The translations under genes and the position numbers were made by a program. The notes under the pieces are model-generated. The model had not been told where the DNA came from, did not search any database, and saw nothing but the letters and a program-made list of their open reading frames with translations. Shown piece by piece: positions 45,734 through 57,788 of a stretch of 64,000 bases of DNA. Positions within the stretch are counted from its first letter, which is position 1. Every line of letters starts with the position of its first letter. Source of the DNA: Brachionus manjavacas (lineage: Eukaryota; Rotifera; Eurotatoria; Ploima; Brachionidae); assembly GCA_019054805.1 (NCBI GenBank), contig JAHQIY010000007.1, positions 3,663,501-3,727,500 on the forward strand, read 5' to 3'.

Positions 45734-48309
45734 TCTTTTATCGGTTTTTTTTTAGTTTACTTTTTTGATAATAATTTTTTTATTGATCGTAATCATTATT
45801 TCGATTAAACAGAATTATTCGGCTTGAACTGATTAAATTTTTTTGAATCGTCCAAATAAGCTCTAACGTTGAAGATTAATTAATTTAATTTAGCTAAAAA
45901 TTAAGAATATTAAACCATTATAAACCAAAATGGAAAACAATTTTTTAATAAAGAAATTATCAAACGAAATTTTTCTGTTTAATTGTAAAAATGATAGAAA
46001 CAATAAAATAACATTTTTAGTTTTTAATAAAAGGACATTACTCATTAGTTAATATTTTCTTAAGTTAAGAAATTATTAACTGCAAACAGTGATATTGAGG
46101 ATAACTATTTTTTTGTTTTGAATGATCCTTTTTCTGAAAATTGAAAATTAAAACCACTACGGGAATTGTTTCTTTCATTTTTTGGGTTAAAAATCTATCG
46201 GGATCGATAAAGGTTGGAATTGCTTGAATTTATTGCTTTTGATAATGACGTTTTAGTTGGAATTGATTGATTCCATTTTACTATATCTTTTATCTGTTCA
46301 GCAGACAGTTTAATTAAGTTCTTTACATTTAGTTGAGTCTTAAAAAAGACATAATGGAGTTTGAAAGTGTTTTAACCCAAGTTTAATGTCACATTAAATT
46401 TGAGTTATTAACAGTTAAAATATTATTTTCATTTGTTATAGTACTTATTATTTTCTAGTCATAATTTTCTTATATAAATGCTTGTTTTTCACTTATTAGT
46501 TTGAGTTTAAAATTTATTACAAATAAAAATTTATCCTTAAAAAGTTGTTTCTTTTATTGCTTGGTCTCTCAACCACAGCATAGCGGGAGTTATTAAAATA
46601 ATACTCGTAAATGCACATAAGGATAATTAAAAAAAAACACGTTTATTACAAAAGTAATATTAAAAAAATTTTCTTTTGAAATTAATGATGATAAAAAAGT
46701 AATGATTATTTTTGGAAGTATCCAAATTCAAATGGTACCAGATAATCATCACATAATTCTCAAAAAATTTTATTTAACAAATTAAAGAATAAAGCTTTTA
46801 ATTTACATGCTTCTTTTATTGAAATCTCGGAGTTTGTTCAGTGTACGAACACTCTTTCAGATTAATAAATGAATCTGCGCCACCTATTTATCCATAACGG
46901 AAATCTCAAAGTAAGAAAAATTTTTTAATTCAAGAATTTTTATTACTAGCCCTTCTAAATCACCATCGTCTTCATCAGGATTGGATTAAACAAATTAAAG
47001 AATCAAACGAAAACATATGATTTAAACCACCAAGCTAAAGTTAAAAGACAATAGAACATAAGATTCTAATTAAATTGAGGATTGATAAATTTATTCACAA
47101 CTTGGAATCATAAATAATATTATCAATTAGATAGTTTTCGCACGCTTTTGTTTTTGCATTGATCACTCTTTTCTCTTTTAAATATCTAAAAAAATTATTT
47201 CATATAATGTTTCAATATGCAAATGAATAAATTATAAAAAATTAAAAACATTTTTATATCGTTTCAACATGGTTTCAACTTATATGTATGTACTTTTTAT
47301 GTGTTCGAATTAAAAGGCTCAAATCATTATGACGCGGAATAGACAATGTGATTTATTATTTTGTCAATTTTGCATCTGTCATTAAATACGATCAAGAAGA
47401 TAAAGAGCCTTTAGAGAATTTGTACCTACTTCACTGTTAACAATTCAATTAGTTTCAATAAAATTTAACAAATAAGGATATCCTACATAAAAAAAAATAT
47501 TGCGTTGAACTTATAATCTAAAAAAACATGTTATTTATCTATCCATTGTTTAGTAAATTCAAAAAGTCCGTCATGCAATTTACGTCAAAGTTAAAAAATA
47601 GTTTAAAAAATCGAATAATTTTGAAAACCCGGCAAAAATAATTATGTACTATCTAACTAATGTCGAAACAATTGTTGAAAAAAACAAAAGAGACATTAAA
47701 CTTTAAAAAGGTTTTTATTAACTGTTTTAGTAAGATTGATTCGTAACACCAGATTTATTGGAAACGTCCTTAGCTAAGCAATTAAAAGAAGTCTATTGCG
47801 GCTTTCCAGTGCATAAATTTTGCTATTCCTCCATAGGCTTACGGCTCAATGGTGGTTGAAGTTGTTCAGAATTAGCTCACTAGCATCCCAAAAACTTTTA
47901 AAATCGTAATGTTATTATTAAATTTTTGATCACTGCCTAAATGCTGTCCCAAATCTGTAATTTATAATGCAAATTCATTTAGTTTCCCAATCTCCAGCTA
48001 AAATTTCCGCGTAAAATATTTTTAAATAATAGTAAGCAATTAAAAAACTAAAATTCTAAATTAGGAACAATATAAAAACATTTTACTTTCTTTTTGTAAT
48101 TAACGTCATTTAAATAAACATTTAAATTGATTACCAATTTAATTTATTAATACATAATTGATTGAATTAAAATTCTTTTACAATCAAAAGAACCTAAATT
48201 ATTTATCAAATAATCCTTAAATGTTCAAAAAAATTGCGACTACGAAATTTTTTTTATCTTTCTTGTTTTGATTAACAAATTAACACTTTTTTCTATATAT
48301 ACCAATGTA

Positions 48310-49203
48310 GCCTTGCCTCTAGTTCGATATATTTAATTAAAAAAAAAATAAATCATTTCAAAAAAAGCAATCTTGTTTCTGTCTAGTAATTGAAATTACG
48401 AACTTTAATCCGTATAGAACTGTTGGATCAGTCAAATTTCTAACTAATTGTTCTGATTCTTTTGCGAAAGAAACTATTACTCGTTTCAGATCGTTTTTTA
48501 CTTGACTTTCTTTGTATGCTTTTTCTGAAATTTGTTCAACTTTCAGACCATTAATTTTAACAGCATCGAAAAAGTCACGAAGTAATTCCTTGTTGAAATC
48601 TTCTGGAAGATAGTGAAACATAAATAGCCTTGCCTCTAGTTCGATATATTTAATTAAAAAAAAAAATAAATCATTTCAAAAAAAGCAATCTTGTTTCTGT
48701 CTAGTAATTGAAATTACGAACTTTAATCCGTATAGAACTGTTGGATCAGTCAAATTTCTAACTAATTGTTCTGATTCTTTTGCGAAAGAAACTATTACTC
48801 GTTTCAGATCGTTTTTTACTTGACTTTCTTTGTATGCTTTTTCTGAAATTTGTTCAACTTTCAGACCATTAATTTTAACAGCATCGAAAAAGTCACGAAG
48901 TAATTCCTTGTTGAAATCTTCTGGAAGATAGTGAAACATAAATATCGAGTATCTTATTGTCTCCGGCAATTTATTTGCATCTTCAATCTTAAAAAATTCA
49001 CCATTAATGAATTTCGCTTGAGTTCGCTAGCGAACTTTCCATTTGAAATTTAGCTTTTAAATCACGTGATGACGATATAAATTTAGAACATGATTGCAAA
49101 GCCAAAAGTCGAATTTTTAATTTTTTTCTGTTTAAAACCAAGCTTGCAAAATCTGTAATCAAAAAGGTCTATGACCCAAAAGTGCTCTTTAGCTGAACAA
49201 AGT
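48310..49203 (-). pseudogene. LINE ORF1-like fragment, duplicated (spacer 4)
   Basis: Direct copies begin at 48310 and 48627 (period 317 bp). The sequence is the same as in spacers 1 and 2. Confidence 0.5.
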
Positions 49204-49250
49204 AACAAGGTATTTCGTTGACTAAATTTAAGTTAACGAAATACCTTGTT
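49204..49250. repeat. palindrome (spacer 4)
   Basis: Arms at 49204-49222 and 49232-49250. Confidence 0.85.
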
Positions 49251-52233
49251 GCCAGTGTTCAAACAAGTAAGCAAATCAAGCCCGTTTAAGAATCCGACAA
49301 TTCACAAAAACCTGAATCGAAAAAACTTAAAGATCAAACTAATGATCTGGAAAAGAATGAACTTAATGGCATAATTCAAGACTCAATAATATTGGACAGA
49401 ATTCAGATGAAAACAACAACGATTTCATTCAAAAACAGTCAAACCCAAACACACAATGATGAAAAATCTGTCAACTTTCCTCTAAGAACAGGTTAGTAAT
49501 TAAACACTGGAACCGTCTTTACTTACCAAGTAAGGTTCATCTCTTAAGAAATTTTTTAGCTCAAAAATGTACCGACATTGTTTTGCTCAGTGAATTAAAG
49601 ATAGATTTAAGTGAGGCAAATTTTTATCTTAATTTTCACAATTATCAGTTCTTAACTAAACCACGCAACAAGTATGAAGGAGGAGAATTTTAATTAATGA
49701 AGGAATTGAATTTATTCAAGATTTTTCTTATGAGAAATTCAATTCCGAACTCCTTTGTATAAAACTAAATTTAGGAAAGAAAAATGATTAAGTTGTATTT
49801 AGTCTATATAATCCACCCAATGTCCTTCTTAACTTTGAGCTTTTTAAAACATTAAATAAAAAATGTAGAAACTACATCTTAGGTGGCGATCTAAAAGCTA
49901 GAACAAAGCAAATAGGCTGCGTAGGAGAAAACGATGGTGATTTAGATAAACGCCCTTCTTTCAATATTTTTAATTAGAATTACTTTGAAATTCTTGATCT
50001 TTTTATAGTTTCATCTTCATTATTGACAAAATTACCGTTTTCAATGTATTTAATAGCCAAGAAATGACAAGTGACCATTTCCCAATCCAAGCATCAATTT
50101 CTATGGGCCATCAATTAGAAAATAAATCAAAAGCTAAAAAATTTAACTATAAGAAAGCGAACTCGCAATTATTTAGCGAGATTTTAAATTCTTAAATAGT
50201 TTTTATCCCTGAAAGTTCTATCACTTTAGATCAATTAAATGATAAAATTGCCGAAAAAATCATTTCTGCTTCTCATAAAAGCATTCCTTATCTTTCATAG
50301 AAAATCTCCAAAACTAGTCTCACCCCTAACATTGTTATCCTGATAAAAGAACGCAGGAAAGTAAAAATAAACTCTTTAAAAATTCTGGGATCAAAATTGG
50401 TTTGATTTTATGAAGAAATATGGAAAAAACCCACTAACAAGTAGACTTTTTGGAAAAAAATAAATAAATTTAGAACTAAAAAAGGATCAAATTTAATCCC
50501 AAATTTGATTTTAAATGCTAGGAATTCAAAACAAGTAAAGAAAAGGAAAAATTCTTTGGAGAACTCTTATCTTCAATATTTAGTCCTAATTCTGATTTAA
50601 TTGATACTAAGAAAGATTTCACAAAACTTAATTCTAACTCTGAATTTGTTAGAAATAATGATCAGTGTAATTTCAATGATCTAATATGCTTAAATGTATT
50701 AATTATGGCTCTAAAACGATTGAAAAATGAAGCGGCATCTGGACCTGACCAAATACATAATTTAATGTTAAAAAAACTTACTAAGATATTCATTAATAGA
50801 AACCATAAAACTTTTTAATTTATCTCTTAGAGAGGGTAAGCACCCGAAAGCGTGGAAAACTTCGAACATTACAATGATTCAAAAAAAGGCCTCTAATTTA
50901 CAAGATCCTTTAAATTATAGACCAATTAGTAAAACGAGTTGTTTAGGAAAGTTACTGGAACGAATAGTTTATTCAAGATTATATCAGACATCAGATAATT
51001 TATTTTTTTAATTCAAAAAATTGTGGAATCATTTAATGGAAAAAAGAGTTTGTGGCCTTTTTTTGATATTTCTAAAGCCTTCGATAGGGTTTGGCATGAA
51101 GGTTAACTTTTTAAATTGATTAAAATGAATCCACCTCATTACTTGGCTAACTGGATTAGATCCTTTTTAGATAGTAGGAATTTAGAGTAAATGTGAATGA
51201 CCACTTGAGAGACGATTGTCAAATAACTCCAGGTGTTCCTCAAGGCTCAGTAATTAGTCCTCTTCTATTTAGTATATATATTAATGACATCCCAAAAAGA
51301 AACAAAACAAATAACGAATACCCTCTGCTTTTCGAAGATGATCTAGTTACATTCTTCATTTATAACAAAAAGGGGAACCTAGAAAATAAGATAAATAAAT
51401 ACACAAACGAACTAGAACAATGGCTTATTAAATGGAAAATGAAGACATCAGTTGAAAAGTCGTGTTCAGTAGTCTTCTCTAGGTACAAAAAAGAGAGTGA
51501 TTATCTAAACTTAAAAATTTATGGAAACAGAATAATGAGCCAAAAAGAAATCAAGTTTCTTGGTATTAAATTTGATTATAAATTAAATTTTAATATATTA
51601 GTAGACAAAATTAAAGAACGCTGCAACAAAAGGCTAAATATTATTAAGATATTGTCAAATAAAAAATGGGGTCTTACTCAAATCACACTAGGATATTTAT
51701 TTAAATCTTTAGTCGGATCAATTTTAGACTAATTTTTTCCATGCTTGAATTCATTTTCAGAAAATAATATCAAAAAACTACAAGAAATTCAAATACAGCA
51801 GTAAGATCTATCCTTAAGTTAAAATATGATACTCCCTGCAAAATCGTGCATCATGAAGCTTTTAATAAACTTAAATTACTAACAGTCTCAAATCGGCTTT
51901 TTGAGTTGAGTGAGAGATATGTTGGGACAAGACTGAGTCATTCTATTCCAATGGTTGTAAGACTGGTGGAGGAATACAAAGAAGGTTTCGAATCGAGATA
52001 TATTGAATACCCAACTCGATTATCTAATTGCTACCTTACTATTTCCTCCTTTTCTCTAGAAGTCTGAACTATGTAAGCATGTGCCACATGTATTATTTAC
52101 TTCATTCAGCTTATTTACTTCATTTCGATTTTTTTTATCTCATTTTATTAACTTTAATTTTTTTTTATTTTGATTTTGATTTTTTAATTGATTCTGAAGG
52201 AGCCCTAGCTCGGTACAGAAAACAAAAATAAAT
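49232..52233 (+). mobile_element. dead LINE body (spacer 4)
   Basis: The RT block 51193-51732 is open for 179 codons, with VPQGS and FEDD. The C-terminal block 51846-52067 is open. Frameshifts lie near 50770 (extra A, shared with spacer 1) and near 51005 (shorter T-run). Confidence 0.88.
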
Positions 52234-53503
52234 CTCTAAAATAACTCGAATTTAAAAAAAAATGTCTATAATTGATTTGAGGGAAATAACTGGGTTGTAA
52301 AAAGAGCCACAGAAACATTGCAATTAGATTTAATATGGAAACAATGTACAAAATGTTTTTAAATTTTTATAATTTTTTTTATTATCAGAACTCTGCAACT
52401 TCAGAAACATTGCAAAGAACGATCTTTTACAATTTTTACCAAATTTGACATTGATTACATCTATAATTTTCCTAGCAATGTAAAATACAAAAGAAACCAA
52501 ACATAAAATAAGCCAAATCGCCAACCTCTCTCCTTCTCTTTTTTCTTATTTTAATTTAATCTATTTATTTTAGAGAAATAAAAAATATTGAAGTTAAAAA
52601 ATTTTGACTTTTCTTATAAAAATTTATTTCTCAAAAATAAATGAGTATGTTCACCATGTTCAATTCAAAGAATACGAAGTCTCACGATTTAAAAATTTGA
52701 AGTAGAATTGAATTGCTTCGGGCATGCAATTGAAAAAATTGCCTTATCAAGAGTTGAATTATTAGATAGAAAACAAAACTTCAAGATCTCTAGAAAAAAA
52801 AATTGCTTGTCTCGTTTTTTATTCTCACTGCTTTTAAATTGGCTAGAAAGAAACAAAGTAATATTCACCAAAACATCTCTAAATACGAATCTCTCCATTA
52901 ATGTTCAAAATTGATAGAAACACTAATTAGCCTTACTTTTTTGGCTTACAAAAATATTGACTATTCAACAAACTTGATATCATTTTAATATTTATTTTTG
53001 AAATCTTAACCACTGCCAACAATCTAAAACAAAATTTAGAAAACGACCAATCTTCAAATTCTACAATAGTTTTATAAATTAAAGAGACACCACCTTGATT
53101 TATTACAAGTGCAAGTGAGCGACTAATATTTCTTAAAAATTTTACTTTTAAGACTGAATTTAAAAGATTTAAAACAACACTAAGGTATTTTTTAAAATTA
53201 ATAATCAAAAATTTCTTTTAGATATTATCGAAAGTTATAAAAACAGCAATTTGAGTGATTAAACGGTAGTTATGATTGTCATTCTAATTCGTTGATTCAT
53301 TTTTATTTCTCTTGGATCTTATGAACATCAACTATTTTAATGATATTTTAAATCAGCAATAAAATGAATATATAAAAAAAATGTAGAAAAGAATTAGATA
53401 TATAATAGAAATATATACAAAATAAATAACAAATTATTAAGAAAAGATGAAATTTAATTTATATATTTTTTATTTTTGAAAAAATCTGAAAAAAGATAAA
53501 AAT

Positions 53504-54655
53504 CTATCCTTGGATGAGACCGGTCAATTGAGCAATAGCTTGTTGAACTAATGGGGCAGCATCACCAGCGTGTGAGAGCAAATCACTGACCAATTGGCTC
53601 AAGATTGGTTTGGCTTGTTCGACGAGTTGTTGACCAGCGAACAACAATTGGGTACCGATTTGAACTATTTGCAAGTAGGTTTGTGAACCCAATGATTGGA
53701 TGGTGGCCCATACTTGATCCAAACCCAAAGCGCCAACAACAGTTGAGATCAAATCTCTTTGGACCATAACGACTGAGCGTGATCCTTGGATGAGACCGGT
53801 CAATTGAGCAATAGCTTGTTGAACTAATGGGGCAGCATCACCAGCGTGTGAGAGCAAATCACTGACCAATTGGCTCAAGATTGGTTTGGCTTGTGCGATG
53901 AGTGTTTGACCAGCGAACAACAATTGGGTACCGATTTGAACAATTTGCAAGTAGGTTTGTGAACCCAATGATTGGATGGTGGCCCATACTTGATCCAAAC
54001 CCAAAGCGCCAACAACAGTTGAGATCAAATCTCTTTGGACCATAACGACTGAGCGTGATCCTTGGATGAGACCGGTCAATTGAGCAATAGCTTGTTGAAC
54101 TAATGGGGCAGCATCACCAGCGTGTGAGAGCAAATCACTGACCAATTGGCTCAAGATTGGTTTGGCTTGTGCGATGAGTGTTTGACCAGCGAACAACAAT
54201 TGGGTACCGATTTGAACAATTTGCAAGTAGGTTTGTGAACCCAATGATTGGATGGTGGCCCATACTTGATCCAAACCCAAAGCGCCAACAACAGTTGAGA
54301 TCAAATCTCTTTGGACCATAACGACTGAGCGTGATCCTTGGATGAGACCGGTCAATTGAGCAATAGCTTGTTGAACTAATGGGGCAGCATCACCAGCGTG
54401 TGAGAGCAAATCACTGACCAATTGGCTCAAGATTGGTTTGGCTTGTTCGACGAGTTGTTGACCAGCGAACAACAATTGGGTACCGATTTGAACAATTTGC
54501 AAGTAGGTTTGTGAACCCAATGATTGGATGGTGGCCCATACTTGATCCAAACCCAAAGCGCCAACAATAGTTGAGATCAAATCTCTTTGGGCATTTTCAA
54601 TAGGAACGGCGGAAACGGCCAAGCCTAACAGCAGGATACATAAAATTGATTTCAT
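53504..54655 (-). CDS. secreted 92-aa-repeat protein, gene E (4 repeats)
   Basis: The product is 383 aa with an intact signal peptide and four repeats of subtypes QQLVEQ, QTLIAQ, QTLIAQ, QQLVEQ. The first repeat has a private Val-to-Ile (LISTIVG). The 5' coding DNA differs silently from genes A-D (GGCGGAAACGGCCAAGCC) and the promoter DNA is unrelated outside the short motifs. It is the right-hand terminus of the array. Its 3' flank is the one shared by genes B-D. Confidence 0.85.
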   Translation of the reverse strand: MKSILCILLLGLAVSAVPIENAQRDLISTIVGALGLDQVWATIQSLGSQTYLQIVQIGTQLLFAGQQLVEQAKPILSQLVSDLLSHAGDAAPLVQQAIAQLTGLIQGSRSVVMVQRDLISTVVGALGLDQVWATIQSLGSQTYLQIVQIGTQLLFAGQTLIAQAKPILSQLVSDLLSHAGDAAPLVQQAIAQLTGLIQGSRSVVMVQRDLISTVVGALGLDQVWATIQSLGSQTYLQIVQIGTQLLFAGQTLIAQAKPILSQLVSDLLSHAGDAAPLVQQAIAQLTGLIQGSRSVVMVQRDLISTVVGALGLDQVWATIQSLGSQTYLQIVQIGTQLLFAGQQLVEQAKPILSQLVSDLLSHAGDAAPLVQQAIAQLTGLIQG

Positions 54656-54698
54656 TTTTTTTTCTCTTTTTTAATTTTTATTATCCTTTCTTTCTCAA

Positions 54699-54753
54699 TT
54701 TATACCTTTCTGTAATTTTCAACAGTGTATTTTATACAGGTGTTTTTCTTATC
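54699..54753 (-). promoter_or_regulatory. promoter of gene E: TATA box and GATAAG motif
   Basis: TATAAA (54704-54699) lies about 45 nt before the ATG, within AGGTATAAA, and GATAAGAAAAA (from 54753) about 95 nt before it. The flanking sequence is otherwise different from genes A-D, so the motifs stand out. Confidence 0.5.
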
Positions 54754-54759
54754 ATCTTC

Positions 54760-55544
54760 TTGTTTCTTTCTTATTTTTAAGTTTGTTAAATGTTTAGAAT
54801 ATTTTCTTATCAATCAAATTTCTTTGATTTTTTTATACGCCTCTTGTTTTTTAACAGTTTTAATATTTCCCTATTTTTTATTTTATTTTATATTGTAACC
54901 CTTAATTATTGATCATCATATTATTTTTTTCTTTCATTATTTAAAAAAAAATTGAGATATTTAAGATTTTCTTTAAAATCATTTTAATTCAGAATATCAC
55001 TGGATAACAGTTTTGAAAATTTTTAATTCTTTAAACTCAAGTTTTTTAATCTTATTCTATTTTAAAGAAAATAATGTTTTGGTTCCGCAATTTTTAATAA
55101 AAAATCTCTCTTAGTCAGTAGTGGGTGCAGTCAGCCTGGGTCCGAGGCCGAGTCCTGGCTTATTGTATCCGGTAAACAGAAGATTAGGGTCATTTTCTGG
55201 TTCTTTACCATAATCTAAGGTCTTTTTTTATTGAAATAGTGGTGTTTTTTTTTTAAATTAGCGAAATATTGGCTTTAGCCCTCTTTTCAGTCCTCTTCTA
55301 AGAATATTTTTAATATTTTATATAAAAAATGATTTTATGAATTTCTATGCCTAAAATAAGAGTCTAGTAGATCAGCACACACAAAAGTTATATCAGATTT
55401 AAAAGACCATATTAAACTTCCAAAAACACTTTTTCACTGTCAACCCTTACCATTTAAAAGACGACTTTTGTATTTTTAATTTTTTAATTTTAAAACAAAA
55501 TTTTCAACCATTTTCAAGTTTCGACATAAATATATTTATTGCAG
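54760..55544. other. AT-rich intergenic with one GC-rich block
   Basis: No gene seen. A GC-rich block at about 55115-55175 contains GGGTCCGAGGCCGAGTCC, close to GGGGTCCGGGGTCGAGTCC at 57283. Its nature is unknown. Confidence 0.4.
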
Positions 55545-55683
55545 GGCACGAGAGATCGCGTATCGAGTTAGTTAGAAGATACGAACACGTAGATAATCAA
55601 TTGATTGAAATGTTTTTAGAAAATTCAAGACGTAATTTTTTGATAGACCATACACACTTTCTAAATTTACTTAAATTGTTGTA
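55545..55683 (+). other. exon-like open block, unidentified
   Basis: A splice-acceptor-like TTTATTGCAG precedes an open reading ERSRIELVRRYEHVDNQL ... FLNLLKLL followed by TAA. A GTAAAA donor-like site overlaps the stop (55681). The sequence is helical and slightly like the C-terminal tail of LINE RTs. It could be a terminal exon or a LINE scrap. Confidence 0.25.
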
Positions 55684-56079
55684 AAAACAAAAATTTCCTA
55701 AAAATTTAAGAGCTTTAGTATATTTTTGTTTTTTAAGTGGTTTAAGAAAAATAAATAAATCAATTAAATCAAAACAAATACTTTATATTCACATTTTATA
55801 ATTAATTTACTCAAAAGAAGCCAAATCGGTGTATATCTATATATTTAAATTTTTGCAAACAAAAATAAAAAATTATTCCATAACGTTGAATAAATCCGAT
55901 TTAAAATTACTATATTTTTAAAGCTTAATTTCAAAAAAAAATTTTTTTGAATGATGAAACGCTTTTCGGGTGAAACCAAAGAATTGTATTTCCAATTTTG
56001 CAACAATTTTCACCAAAAAGAAAAGGACGAATTTTGAAAAGGCTGCTATTTAATCGAGTGGTAAAATTAATGAATCAAG

Positions 56080-56565
56080 TAATAAAAATAAATTAGAAAT
56101 TAGAAGCAAAGAACTTCTTAAAATTAATTAAAATTTTGTCACACAGATCGTGGAAATTAAGTAAAAAAACGTTAAATGGATTCTATAATGTCCTTATAGG
56201 TTCTATTTTAGATAAAAGTTTTTCCATCCTATCCCGTATCTCCCAGACAAACATTCAAAAACTGCAAGTAATTCAAAATACATGTTTTAAGTCAATCTAT
56301 CACTTACCATATGACACACCGTCTATTCAACTTTCTGGTCTTCTCGAGGAACAAAAGGTAGATAGAATTGAATCAAGACTCAGAATTCTGCTTGAAAAGT
56401 ACTTAAAAAAAGTTTAATATATAAAAAACACACTCATTAATTCACTCATACAGGATTATATTGATGTATTTGTTGAAAGCTCAAGAAGTTCTGAACTTAA
56501 AACCCTACTTTGTAAAGTCTCAAATGAGCTCTTCCAATGGACAACAGTTTTTCTATAACATTTCT
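56080..56565 (+). mobile_element. LINE reverse transcriptase C-terminal remnant
   Basis: An open block 56136-56417 reads WKLSKKTLNGFYNVLIGSIL, QKLQVIQNTCFKSIYHLPYD and RIESRLRILLEKYLKKV. A short decayed tail with SSELKTLLCKVSNELFQW follows. This is the region after the RT palm in Jockey-like LINEs ('IQN..LR.I...P..TP'). No catalytic domain is left. Confidence 0.7.
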
Positions 56566-56730
56566 AATTTCTCGTTCAAATTCTAATTAATTAAATTAAT
56601 TAAATTAATTTAATATAAATTTTTTATGGAAACTTTTTTTAAATTTTAAATACCAATGGCAAAAGGAGTTTTATTACTTAAAGCCATTTATTTTAAATAT
56701 TAAATAAACTTTTTAAAAAAAATTCTACAG

Positions 56731-56873
56731 GTCCAATTAATTCTGCTCTTCAGAGTATTAATCTTGGAAATATCTCTAATGAATCACAAAACGAAGTTCA
56801 AAATGTCAATCATTTAGAGCAAGAGCCAAATAAACAACAAGAGTCAAATAATCCAATTACTCAACTAACTTGA
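56731..56873 (+). other. exon-like open block, unidentified
   Basis: After TTCTACAG, an open frame reads PINSALQSINLGNISNESQN to NNPITQLT and ends in TGA. It is rich in Asn and Gln. It resembles a terminal exon or low-complexity protein tail. No upstream exon in compatible phase was found. Confidence 0.2.
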
Positions 56874-57788
56874 CCGATTACATCTTCAATCACAATAGCA
56901 AAAATTGTTAATATCATAAGCTTAAGCCAAGAGGTAGACTAAAATATAATGAAAATTTTTTTAACTATGTGTGATATATTTTTGTTTTGATTTTTACTAT
57001 AAAAACATTTTTTTTTCTTTGAAATAATTAAATTTGCTACTTTTTATTTTGAATTTTAATACTTGATTCAATAAATTTACTACTAAATTAATTTGTAAAT
57101 TTAATAAACAAAAGTAAAATAAATTTATTTAATTAATCTTATTTTGTAGATTTTCGAAAAGGCTACAAATTAATTTAATATCGTTATTTTTTGGATATTA
57201 AATTAAATTTGTGAATAATTTATTCCTTAGCCAACGTCTTGAACTTTGTCGTTTTTGGTATAAACTATTTACATAAAAAATGGGGTCCGGGGTCGAGTCC
57301 TTGTTTAGAGAATCAGGTTAATTATAAAAAGAGTGAAATTTTTTTATATTTGTTTTATTAGCAGGGAACAATGCAAATGCTCACTTACAAAAGCACACAA
57401 AAGGACAGAATATTCTCCTTAACAAGAAAAGTACGCAAAAGGACACTTTTTATTATAAGCAAAAAAGTATTCATATATAAAAGATAATAAGCTCATTGTC
57501 AAAAGCTCATTTTTGGCAAGCACAGAATCAAACATTAAGCATTATTAATGTAAGTAACATTGTTTGCTGTTGCATTAAATTTTTCTTCAGGGCATTCATT
57601 TTTAGTTCAAAAAAATAATTTGATTTTCTTATACTTTTTAGTCTAAAAAAAAGTTTTACATAAAAATGCCTTTTTTAATATTTTATTCGATAAAAAATAT
57701 AATAATTGATTATTCTTTTCGTCATCTAAAATGTAAAAACTTTAATTAAAAAATTAAATTGTAATCAATCTAAAAGAACAAAAATTTT
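56874..57788. other. AT-rich intergenic with GC block and VWA 3' flank
   Basis: Contains the GC-rich block at 57281-57318 and, on the minus strand, AATAAA at 57687-57682, about 100 nt beyond the VWA gene stop. No other gene seen. Confidence 0.4.

Larger units (their letters stand above)
45594..53503. repeat. array spacer 4 (7910 bp)
   Basis: Full-length spacer, collinear with spacer 1 and the same total length, with scattered substitutions. It carries the ORF1-like duplication, palindrome, LINE body and the unidentified small open frames. Confidence 0.85.
18499..54655. repeat. nested tandem array: 5 repeat-protein genes and 4 near-identical spacers
   Basis: The order is gene A (18499-18815), spacer 1 (7910 bp), gene B (26726-28146), spacer 2 (7414), gene C (35561-37816), spacer 3 (6625), gene D (44442-45593), spacer 4 (7910), gene E (53504-54655). 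Spacers 1 and 4 are collinear end to end and equal in length. Spacers 2 and 3 differ by one deletion and one deletion/insertion respectively. Substitutions are few per kilobase by eye, so the amplification is recent or the units are homogenised. Gene A has a unique 3' flank and gene E a unique 5' flank. Genes B-D combine gene A's 5' flank with gene E's 3' flank. Confidence 0.9.

Noticed and set aside
18499-54655. CRISPR-like or bacterial repeat array
   Set aside because: The repeats are 276-bp coding units and 7.9-kb spacers in an intron-containing eukaryotic context.
55150-55185. Spliced-leader RNA gene suggested by GGCTTATT followed by a GT donor
   Set aside because: Only eight bases resemble a known leader start, and there is no Sm-site or snRNA-like structure after the donor.
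55545-56873. Two exon-like blocks (55545-55680 and 56731-56873) as one gene
   Set aside because: Joining the visible donor at 55681 to the acceptor before 56731 puts a stop almost at once, so the phases do not match. Kept only as separate low-confidence blocks.
57281-57320. tRNA gene at the GC-rich block
   Set aside because: Only a B-box-like string is visible. I cannot fold a cloverleaf or place an A box at the right distance.
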